Shown one piece after another: positions 55,682 through 64,000 of a DNA stretch of 64,000 nt (its first letter is position 1; each line of letters opens with the position of its first letter). The stretch comes from Collybiopsis luxurians FD-317 M1 (lineage: Eukaryota; Basidiomycota; Agaricomycetes; Agaricales; Omphalotaceae). A program made the translations under genes and the position numbers. The stretch is from assembly GCA_000827265.1 (NCBI GenBank), contig KN834754.1, forward strand, positions 326,831 through 390,830, written 5' to 3'. Below the pieces are notes generated by a model. That model was not told where the DNA came from, did not search any database, and worked only from the letters and a program-made list of their open reading frames with translations.

Positions 55682-56546
55682 ATGGCTTCTGCTCACCCAA
55701 ATCTTGACCCATACACTGCAAAGGCAGAAAACAATAGTGTTTCTCCTCACGACAAGATCAAAGGTCTGTTTCATTATCACTATATGTAACTTGGACTGTA
55801 TTTATTCTCTCTCTAGATCTTCATGAGATTATTAAATCAGTAGAGGTTGGAATGCTCACAACGCGTTCCGCCAGTGGCCATATGCACTCCCGAGCGATGA
55901 TTCCAGTAGCTCGTACGTCGCATCTGTTACATACATAAATCGCAACTCAATCATTTCCAGCTTCCAGTGATTCTCAAACCACTCTTTTCTTCTTCGCAAA
56001 CAAAGCCTCCCACAAGTTTGAGGAAATTGAAAACGACGCGCACGTCAATGTTAGCTTTTCCAATCCAAAAACCACCAACTGGGTTTCGTACGTCCTCCCT
56101 TCCGTTCTCCGTTCTCCATCTAATCACCATGCTTCTAGGTATTCCAGCATCGCCAAAATTACGCAGGATAAGGAGCTCATAAAGAAGCACTGGCATTCCA
56201 GGTAAATAGCAACGTTGGTCTGCCTTTGCCGGCTGTACTAACTCAACCTTTAGCCTATCTGCTTGGTTCGGCGACCTCAAGGACGGTGTACACAAGGGCG
56301 ATGAGAACGATCCCCGTGTAGCCATTATTGAAGTAGTGCCTAATGAAATTCGATATTGGATTGCAACCAAAGGCTCCGTCAACCGGGCTTTGGACGTTGG
56401 AATGAACACAGTTACTGGAGGTGTCAGTGTCCCCGGTGAATTGAGAACTATAGATTCCTCTGAGGTGAGTTCTATATGTTCGATATAGGAGTATGGGTAG
56501 TGATTGGTTTCCAGATCCAACTGACACAAGGATTACACAAAAAGTA
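55682..56546 (+). CDS. BLI-3-like FMN-binding split-barrel protein (pyridoxamine-phosphate-oxidase fold)
   Basis: Six exons, 55682-55764, 55817-55912, 55961-56087, 56139-56201, 56254-56463, 56514-56546, 203 aa. The core reads VGMLTTRSASGHMHSRAM, LFFFANKASHKFEEIEND, HVNVSFSNP and a TNWVSYSSIAKITQD stretch. Next come SAWFGDLKDGVHKG and VVPNEIRYWIATKG. This is the general-stress-protein-26 / Neurospora blue-light-induced bli-3 type. It binds flavin; the reaction is unproven. It is soluble, probably cytosolic. The start is divergent from the CDCA7-like gene by 177 bp. Confidence 0.85.
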
Positions 56547-56690
56547 GTCAATTCCCTCTTCATGTTGTAAAATAGCGTTTTGTAATTGTAGGTATACATA
56601 CACTCGTCGATTGAGACCCAATAAGAATAACATTATCAAGATCTTCGGCGACCTTCTTTGGTCTCCCTTGGTAAAAGTTTCTTACCTGTG

Positions 56691-58019
56691 TTACGAATGG
56701 TCCCGCACCATTAATAAATTTTTCTTAGCGAGCAGGAGGGCCTCAACGGTAACAAAAGTTTGGAGCCAATTGAAGAATTGTGAAAATGTCCAATCACCAT
56801 CGTAATCGAACTCAACGCCTTCTTCCACTAACCTTTCCTCCAGTATTTTCTCTAGCAAGACCCGCTGGGTGGCATTCAGTATGATACCTAGCGTGCTGGA
56901 CAACCGCTCGAATCGCAGAAGATCCAGTCCAAGGTCGGAAATTGATTCAGCAACTGCTTTGATAACCTGGCACGGATCAAAAATAAGACCTCCCGTGATC
57001 ATCCTGTCCAAGGAGGAGAAGAATGCATATAACTCGCTGAGCTTCGAAGGTGTCAGCGAAGACCCGTGTAAAGCAAATGAACGCAGATGGGGAAATTTAC
57101 GAGGTGCTCCCAGCGTGAGGAATCGATCCAGGTCGCACTCTTGAGCCCCCTCCAAGGTCAAAGAACGCAGGACCGGGGCCTCAATGCTGAGAAGGATCCC
57201 ACTATAAACCTGACCAGACAAACTCGAGATGTGGAGGGTCGAGAGTTTTGGGAGAAGCACGGGTGAAGTGTTTTCAGGCCATGGAAGGGAATCTACAATT
57301 TCTCCTCGGATCGAAAAATTCTTCAAGGTCCTACAATCAATCAAAATTTGCCTGAATCTGGTGTATGTGAGCGGAAGTCGCTCAGTATAGTCCAGCCGGA
57401 GTTTGGTAACATTGGATAGAGGGGGGAAAGCAAAATGGACTGCAAAACTGTAGAGACAGACCATTTTTAACAAGGGACAACCTTTTTCGGATTCGAAGAT
57501 CTGTCTACCCTCCCATGTCTCGCCCACTCGTCGAGTTCGCATGGGGGGGTGGACAGTACAGCGAAACACCTTTATGTTAGGCACAGAAAGAGCGACTATC
57601 CGAGATATGATCAGACTGTCCATGTCGCCCTCGAGGGTACATGCGGACCATCGATTGGAATGTTGAAATATGGCCTCCAGGACACGATTCGTGGTGGGAG
57701 TGTCGGGACAGTTCTGAAGATAGACATCAAGGGGACATTCGCCGGATCGCTTCAAATAGATACTGGCGATGGTAGTTGAGTACCCTGCCCCGACAAAGAT
57801 GTCGGACCACAGTTGCCCCGTATTGATGGCTACGAATCGCCAGGATGAGCAAACCTGAGACATCCTCATTTCGAAGGGCAGATCGACCGAACCATTATCT
57901 TCGGAATCAGAATCGAACTCATCATTTTGGAAGCACTCTTCAACCTGGCCAGTGAGGAAAATTTCGGAAAGTAGTTCTACTGGTAGGGTGTTGATGGGGG
58001 AAAGTAAATTGTCTTCCAT
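56691..58019 (-). CDS. F-box domain protein
   Basis: Single exon, 442 aa. The N-terminal F-box reads INTLPVELLSEIFLTG, then an acidic loop, then MRMSQVCSSWRFVAINTGQLWSDI, a layout widespread in agarics. The rest is Leu-rich, with LRR-like phrases (NVTKLRLDYTERL, LKNFSIRGE, LPKLSTLHISSL, LRSLTLEGAQE, LRSFALHGSSL). It probably recruits a substrate to an SCF ubiquitin ligase. The absence of introns contrasts with its neighbours and fits a duplicated or retro-derived family member. Confidence 0.8.
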   Translation of the reverse strand: MEDNLLSPINTLPVELLSEIFLTGQVEECFQNDEFDSDSEDNGSVDLPFEMRMSQVCSSWRFVAINTGQLWSDIFVGAGYSTTIASIYLKRSGECPLDVYLQNCPDTPTTNRVLEAIFQHSNRWSACTLEGDMDSLIISRIVALSVPNIKVFRCTVHPPMRTRRVGETWEGRQIFESEKGCPLLKMVCLYSFAVHFAFPPLSNVTKLRLDYTERLPLTYTRFRQILIDCRTLKNFSIRGEIVDSLPWPENTSPVLLPKLSTLHISSLSGQVYSGILLSIEAPVLRSLTLEGAQECDLDRFLTLGAPRKFPHLRSFALHGSSLTPSKLSELYAFFSSLDRMITGGLIFDPCQVIKAVAESISDLGLDLLRFERLSSTLGIILNATQRVLLEKILEERLVEEGVEFDYDGDWTFSQFFNWLQTFVTVEALLLAKKNLLMVRDHS

Positions 58020-58293
58020 TCAAAAGAGAGAAACCTGGGCACCACATATCAGAGAGAATCCACCAACTCTGCGGAAGAAACCCAAATACCTACCGACCTA
58101 ATTGCTTAAAAAAAGGAGATTTTTGAATGCTGGAAAAGAAACAGAGATTTAAGTAGTAATCGGTATGTAATACAGGCCATTCTCTCGGAACCTTAACGCC
58201 TCAAATCAAAGTAAACGCGAGGTTGAAATTTTGAACCCCAAAATCACAACTCTCACGCGTCGCGTTAAGCGCCCAAGGAACGCGTCTTGTTCA

Positions 58294-60215
58294 ATGCAAG
58301 CCACATTCGATGCTCATGCTCTCAAACGTAGGCCAACTAATCTTGACTGATTCTCTCTTATTCACCGAGTTTTACTCAGCGTTCACTAGAGCTCTTAGCT
58401 GTCTGTCCCGTTATGGCGAGGATCTTTGCATCTACGCTTCTGCCGAAACTCTATCTCTATTCTGCACCAATTCATCCAAATCAGCATATTGTCGTTTCAA
58501 GTTTAGCCACGAGTTCTTTTCTAGATATCGTGTCGGAGATCCTGCGAAAGATATACATGATACCGTCGTGGGTCAGCTCATGACCAAAGTACGCGCGATC
58601 TATCTTTTGCGCCCCTGCACAGCTCTATGCTCAATCCAACTTACTCAAGTCCCTTCTTTCAATTCTCAAACACAAAACTGTAGAGTCAACATTAGAGAAA
58701 TGCGAGATTTCTATTGCAGAGGATGTCTCTGCTCAACAGGGTGCAAACGCTGATGACGAAAGTCGGGATGGGCTGGAAAGCAAGCTTGTAGTGCGATTGC
58801 ATTGTAAACACGGTCTGTGGTCCATTCCTCAACTCTCGACTTTTGAGCTCAAAGTCTCCTTCTCCTTAGGCGTAATAAAAACACACAAACTGCTCCTCCA
58901 AAGCTCAACGACTCTCATGGCCCCTGGCCCTCTTGATCCTTCTCATGAAACGCTGCTAACTATAGGACCCGGACAGATTCGGCGTATGATTGAGCAGTTT
59001 CCGCTACTGAGAGGTTCCAACTCGGATCCACAATTGATATGGACATTTGGTGAGACGGATGTAGAGGTTAAGAGCCTGGAGAGTTCGATTGACACCAAGA
59101 GTGACTACGAGTTCCGGTCCTTTCTCTGTGGATTCGTCATTATTCAAGAAAGAATGTGTTTACAGGCAAAGTACAACTGGCTACAGAGCTCACCATTCCC
59201 GCGGAAGAATTCGATGTATACAACCTCTACGAAGCTCCTACAACTATAGCATTCCACTTGCGAGAATTCAACGTCCGTGGAAGCTTCCTTTTCTGCTCCT
59301 ATCAACATTGATTTGTCTACCATAGGCAACCATTGCATTCGCCGAGCTCTCTAGTCTGGGTCTCGACATTCACTTCACTGACCCCGCCGAACCTCTTTTC
59401 ATCAAAGTGGAGGGTGACAATTTTGAAACCCTCTTCGTCATCTCCACCAGCCAACCTCCCGGTGCGCATGGACATGCTCGACAGCGGAACAGTGGAATAG
59501 CTTCATCTAGTGCGGCAAAGAAGCGATTAAGAGAGGATACACCAGGAGGAGAGTCTAGTACGAGGTTCAAAAAGCCAGCAAAAGCAGTACAACCTACAAC
59601 AGATAAGGCAGATGTTATTCGAGATACCGATAGTCCTGCAAGGAGCGCTTCCTCATCGAGACAGATACGGATGCAACCTTCAACTACACCCAGTACACCA
59701 GTGTTGCATCGTAGCCACGCATCTCAACGCAGTGCACCTCCAGTACCTTCTGGGCTGGGCATGAGCTCGGCTGGCTTTGTACCGCTCACGCCTGTCTCAG
59801 CCGTAGAACCTCGGCCGAAATCCGCTCCTGTACCTCAACCTCCGCTTTTCCTCCCAGACTCCTCTCAACTTTCAATCTTGGACGAGCAGGCACTGAGAGA
59901 GTCCGGATTGGGCATCGAACATATGACTGAGGATGAGTTTAATGAGATGATTGAAGGGATGGAAGGAATGGAGACGGATGAAGTAACGCCTCGTGCTTCC
60001 TCTGCTCAGGAAAGTAATTCTACAGAAAGTTTCGAGCTAATGGAGGACATGACGGCAGGCGAACAAGATGATCTGATGCTGGCTGCAACTCAACATCCGG
60101 GAGTAACATCGAATGATCATTCGATTCGGGTGAGTGGATACATAATGCATGTTCCCCTACATCTGCTCAATATTGCTGGGTGCGGCAGGCATTTTATCCA
60201 CTTTTCGAAGATTGA
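58294..60215 (+). CDS. RAD9: Checkpoint clamp subunit RAD9 (9-1-1 complex)
   Basis: Seven exons, 58294-58327, 58380-58588, 58650-58812, 58870-59100, 59166-59272, 59326-60129, 60189-60215, 524 aa. The PCNA-like core begins MQATFDAHALK and continues PFTRALSCLSRYGEDLCIYAS, NSSKSAYCRFKFSHEFFSRY, LLSILKHKTVESTLEKCEI and GQIRRMIEQFPLLRG. It then reads FDVYNLYEAPTTIAFHLREF and ATIAFAELSSLGLDIHFTDP. A ~240-residue disordered tail rich in Ser/Thr/Pro and acidic residues ends RAFYPLFED. RAD9 with RAD1 and HUS1 forms the DNA-damage clamp that activates ATR; the phosphorylated tail binds TopBP1/Dpb11. The start exon is only 34 nt. Confidence 0.9.
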
Positions 60216-60426
60216 AGCATTGCACCACAATGTCGTGATATTGTAATGACCGAGTAGCAAGCTGGACATTAAGTAAAGTTAGAGTAAAGGGTGTAATAGT
60301 TGTACACAATGATCAAAAAGCTTTGGACAAGAAACCCACCAGAAAAAAGGAAACAGTAAGCGGGTATGAAAAACCATAATACAAAGCCAAGAAATTAAAA
60401 AAAAAAACCTGTAAAAATCATGATCA

Positions 60427-61756
60427 TTAGACAGACATCCCGTTACTCATCCCAATCCCGGAACCTGAACTTCCAAGCCCACCACTACTCACGCCCACTC
60501 CGCTAATTCCCTTGAGCATATCTCCCGTAGCGCGCAATACTGACGCTCCGAAAGAAGGTCTACGTTCTTTAGATCCCGATCCGCGTCTGCGTTCGGGTGA
60601 ACGGGAATGTGATTTTGTGGACGGGACGGGAGATAAAGGCGGTGAATCAACCCAGACGACAGATGAAGATGTCCCCGCTAGCGGCTCTTCCTCTGGACAG
60701 ATAGCAGCCACCGACTTTGACAACTCCGACAACGATGGTCTTGCTTCCGCATCCGGTGTCAGAAATCCCTTCTCGCACCTTCCCTTTCCCTTTCGGGCAA
60801 GGCTTTGAGCGAGGATGCCTTCCTCTGGAATTTCCGATGTCAAATGAGATGTGGAAGCATTCGGGCTAGGGAGTGGGGAGGCGGTGGCACTATTAGCAGG
60901 AGAGGCCGTTGGAGTTCGACGTGGTGAAGGGAGGGGAAAAAGTTGGTCTTCATCTTCTTCGATGATGGTCGGAGAGGAAAGCGTGTTGGGGGAAGAAAGC
61001 GGAGACGTTCTGATGACAGAAGCTGCAGCATGTTCGCTGCTCCGGCGTTTAGAGTCTACTTCGTCGACTTTGATGGAGGACAAGGATCCCAATCTGACCA
61101 CTGTAGGGTCTTGAGGAGATGAAACGATTGACGAGAAGCCGCAATCGGTTTGGGAGTCGGCACTGGAATTCCTCCGTCTTCTGGCACCTTTGGTGAATTT
61201 CTCTACCCAAGCTTCTCCTTCCTTCAAACACTCTTCGGTGATGGAGACGCAATCTGGACAGCAAGAGCGAAGGGGAATAGTTGAAAGAGGTTTGCGGGAG
61301 TCTAGTATAGGAGATTCGGGGAGAGAAGAACGACGTTCGAGTTTCCTTGGAGAGACGGGTGAAGCACCGTCGATGTGGGGAGAGGAAGGGTATCTATGTA
61401 CAAGGCAGGGACTGAGTGGCGAAGTTGGTTCAGCGCGAGTTGGAGAACGGGAATATGTAGGTTTGGAAGCTTTAAAACTGGCAAGGAGTGGTATATATAT
61501 GAAATTGATATACATACATAGCCGGTACTTACTTGGGAAAAGGAACTTTGAGGACCGGACTGGAAGGTTCGTCGGGGGTATCTGAATCTGAAGGCTGCTT
61601 GGTACGCTTCCAGAGAGGAAGGGAGTAGCTCTTGGTGATGATGATGGGTCTCTTTTTTACGCGCTGAAAGTCTGGTATAAGAACGCATTCACTGTCGAAG
61701 CGAACGACGCGCGAGGCAGCGGATTGGTCGGATGCAGTGGTCGTGGTCGTCGCCAT
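60427..61756 (-). CDS. Ser/Pro-rich protein with a CCPDC motif, unknown function
   Basis: Unrecognised. Two exons, complement(60427..61477, 61533..61756), 424 aa. The first ~75 residues contain VVRFDSECVLIPDFQRVKKR and SYSLPLWKRTKQ, a conserved-looking basic segment. A Ser/Pro-rich region follows, then a short Cys-bearing helical stretch (LRSCCPDCVSITEECL, EAWVEKFTKGARRRRNS). The C-terminal ~200 residues are Ser/Thr/Pro and end in a Gly/Ser tail. It has no signal peptide or membrane span. Basic patches suggest a nuclear or phospho-regulated protein. The 3' end converges on RAD9 at 211 bp. Confidence 0.6.
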
Positions 61757-61999
61757 AATCGGTGAGAAGAAGAGAAGCAAAGTGCCGGAATTCTGACATT
61801 GAATCCGTTCATTCCATCAATCGCCCCGCACAGTCAACATGCTCTCTTGTTTACTTGTTTAAATTTATGTCCTTAATCCTGTGAATCTCCGGCTATTCCT
61901 CAGCCCATCCTTCTGTTTCTCACTTTCACGCAATTCCGGCTGCAAAATGCCCCGTGTCCCATTTGTCTTCTACTTAGCTTTTCACTGCCATCATCCGTC

Positions 62000-63144
62000 A
62001 TGTCTCAACGTCTAGCTCAAATATCTGGCCATCTTTCCAATACATACGGAAGAGGTTTACTCGCTGGGGAGGTCGCCATCATCACTGGCGCAGGACAGGT
62101 CAGCCATCGTGAATCAAACATTGGGAATGCTATTTGTCAATCTCCTGCATATAGGGAATTGGTCGTAGTGCAGCCTTGATCTTTGCAAGAGAAGGCGCAA
62201 AGGTCGTGATCAGCGAGTAAGTATCACCGACCAGCTGCTTCACATTGCTCAGACGGGAGTTAGTATCGACGCAAATAAACTTGCTGTAGTCGAACAAGAA
62301 ATCAAGGCCGCAGGAGGGGACGCCCTTTCTGTACCGGGCGATGTCGGGGCAGATGATTTCCCCAAAAGGATCGTAGATGCTACTGTTGAGAAATACGGCA
62401 AGATCAATCATATTGTCAATAATGGTACGTTGATCTCGATTTGCTTTGCGGCTCGTTGTAAGTACACCACCCTTTGCAGCTGGGTTTACTTTTGACAAGA
62501 TGCTGCACACTACTCCCGATGATGCCTGGGACATTATCTTGAAAATTCACGTCAGAGCTCCCTTTAGGCTGATCAGACAAGCTGCTCCGTATTTCCGTCT
62601 CAAGGTTTGTCTGATGCTTTTCGTATTTTTCCTTCTCCAACTTTATCCTCTCCACAGCCCGAGCAACGCGAGAACCGTTCCATCATCAATGTCTCTTCTA
62701 CCTCTGGTCTACACGGCAACGTCGGCCAGTCCAACTATGCCGCTGCTAAAGCTGCCGTCATCGGGTTTACCAAAACTATTGCAAAGGAATGGGGTCCCTT
62801 CGGTGTTCGCGCCAATACTATTGCGTTTGGGCTGGTTCATACACGGTTGACCGCTGCCAAAGAGGCTGGAGTGACACTTGAGATTGATGGCAAAAAGGTT
62901 GCTCTGGGCGTGCCTGGGGCCAAGGCGCCCACAGACCCGCAAGCGCAGACTGGGGCGGCCTACCCGCTGATTCCGCTCAGAAGAGGCGCAACTCCTGATG
63001 AAGCTGCCAATGCCATGCTTTTGTGAGTTTTTCCGAATCCAAAGGTATTTCCATACGGATTGACTTGGTTACAGCCTTGCTTCACCCCTCGCTTCATACG
63101 TTAGCGGGCACACTCTGCAAGTCACTGGAGGAGCTGGGATTTAA
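62000..63144 (+). CDS. Short-chain dehydrogenase/reductase (FabG-like, ketoacyl reductase type)
   Basis: Six exons, 62000-62098, 62155-62216, 62264-62424, 62480-62604, 62658-63022, 63075-63144, 293 aa. Rossmann hallmarks: VAIITGAGQGIGRSAALIF (TGxxxGxG), an Asp at the end of beta-2 (VISDID), VNNAG (NNAG), the Ser of INVSSTSG, and YAAAK (YxxxK catalytic pair). The acidic residue after beta-2 favours NAD(H). The C-terminus reads SGHTLQVTGGAGI. A ~25-residue insert after the catalytic helix (EIDGKKVALGVPGAKAP) makes it longer than FabG. The likely role is a 3-oxoacyl or ketone reductase; the substrate is unknown. Confidence 0.85.
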
Positions 63145-63192
63145 ATTATGGAAGGAATCTGTATTTTTTGTAATCGCTGAAGCTACTGTATT

Positions 63193-64000
63193 CTACTCAA
63201 CTTTTGTCTTGTTCACATCCTTCCTTATTCCTTCCAGTTCTTCCCGAAGTTCTATGATCTCGTCTTTTCGTTTAGCTGCCAATTCTGACAGACCCTCGTA
63301 CGCTCGTCTGGGTATGATACCAACCTGATTTCTAAGTGTGTGATCTAGCGTGGTCTATGCAAAAGATTCAGCACGAGAGATGGACAACACTGGACCACCG
63401 ATACATACGGATAAATCCCTCTCCAACCCATCCCCAATGCGTTTCCAATCAGCCCACCAATTTTTCTTGGCTCTTTCCCATTTTCCGACACCCCAGCGAA
63501 TTCCTGCTACGGCTGTAAGTATGCCCACTCCAAGATATGTTGTGGCATCGGCTGCTACAAGGCCTAGTAAACCCTCTGTAGGTCCTGTTAACCAACCAAG
63601 CCAACCTGCCCACCCGATACCTACTCCTGTCGCCACGCTGGCACCCATTCCTATAGTAGCGCGTTGAGCGACGACGTGCAATTGGGTAGTAGGGTATTGG
63701 GATATTTGGTATTTGCGGTTGTGGAGGGGATGAATGAGGGAGGAGGGAGTAAGGGTATAGGAAGGGGAAGCGACGAGTTGGTGAAGAGTGTTTTGGAGGA
63801 CCGGCGAATGAATGACATCCGAATGAGCCAGGGCACGGAAGGTGGAGGCAGTAAAGTGAGATTGGAGGGACGTGAGACGGCCAGTTTGGAATATAAGCTG
63901 TAGAGAGTCAGTCGGCTATTGAATGTGACTGAGAATGGAAGAATCTTGCCTGCTGTTCCAAGTCCTTGCACCATGTTCCTTCTACGACTCTGTTGACGAC
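63193..64000 (-). CDS. Mmc1-like mitochondrial membrane protein (5' end outside window)
   Basis: Only the 3' part is present: complement(63193..63354, 63409..63897, 63950..>64000). It codes for GTWCKDLEQQ, LIFQTGRLTSLQSHF, FRALAHSDVIHSPVLQNTLH, ISQYPTTQLHVVAQRATIG and then two hydrophobic segments (GASVATGVGIGWAGWLGWL and YLGVGILTAVAGIRWG). A basic W-rich stretch (ERAKKNWWADW) and a C-terminal coiled coil (LSELAAKRKDEIIELREEL) follow. This pairing of membrane hairpin and coiled coil resembles fungal Mmc1-type proteins, though I am not certain of the name. The intron at 63898-63949 has a GC donor. All phases agree. Confidence 0.55.

Noticed and set aside
1..64000. CRISPR arrays, bacterial operons, prophage or rRNA genes
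   Set aside because: No spaced direct repeats, no Shine-Dalgarno-led operons and no rRNA-like sequence; the window is intron-rich eukaryotic DNA. I also saw no convincing tRNA cloverleaf, but a tRNA scan would be needed to exclude one.

Overview
The window is nuclear DNA from a filamentous basidiomycete, most likely an agaric (Agaricomycetes). Genes lie close together on both strands, are split by many introns of roughly 45-65 bp, and include a laccase, secreted GH27 and GH16 glycosidases, expanded F-box genes, a degenerate copy of an agaric-type multi-membrane-span family, and an AhpD-like enzyme of basidiomycete type. Nothing bacterial, viral or organellar was seen. I rebuilt gene models by hand from splice signals, reading-frame continuity and recalled family motifs. 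No database search was run, so names are by recognition.

Layout. 0-4 kb: a bZIP factor and a broken multi-span membrane gene. 4-9.6 kb: a chitin synthase with about 19 exons, then an R3H-associated protein. 9.67-10.37 kb: a 684-bp inverted-repeat element that looks like a MITE, directly upstream of the R3H-associated gene. 10.4-14.8 kb: a mitochondrial PPR protein and, divergently, cohesin RAD21. 15-22.5 kb: a GH27 alpha-galactosidase with a frame break, mitoribosomal mL38, a secreted AhpD-like protein and a GH16 glucanase. 22.6-28.9 kb: an MpaB/DUF2236-type oxygenase, a repeat-bearing single-span membrane protein, the 3-hydroxyacyl-CoA dehydratase PHS1 and an F-box-type protein. 29-35 kb: laccase, mitoribosomal uS7m and a Psr1-type phosphatase. 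35.7-43.5 kb: a large Scm3/HJURP-like protein, an Smr-domain protein, a small Pro/Tyr-rich ORF and a WBP4-like splicing factor. 43.7-52.2 kb: an SLC49/FLVCR-like MFS carrier, TRM11, a TFIIIC TPR subunit and a tiny membrane protein. 52.4-60.2 kb: SWS1/ZSWIM7, a CDCA7-type zinc-finger plus DDT/WHIM protein, a BLI-3-like flavoprotein, an F-box protein and RAD9. 60.4-64 kb: a Ser-rich protein, an SDR reductase and the 3' part of an Mmc1-like mitochondrial protein.

There is no obvious biosynthetic cluster. Five genes act in chromosome maintenance (RAD21, Scm3-like, SWS1, CDCA7-like, RAD9), three or four in mitochondria (PPR, mL38, uS7m, Mmc1-like) and several in wall or lignocellulose chemistry (chitin synthase, GH16, GH27, laccase). 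The most unusual signals are the MITE-like palindrome serving as a promoter region, a predicted 3-nt micro-exon in the laccase copper motif, an ATG-only first exon in RAD21, and several GC-AG introns with a GCAAG donor.
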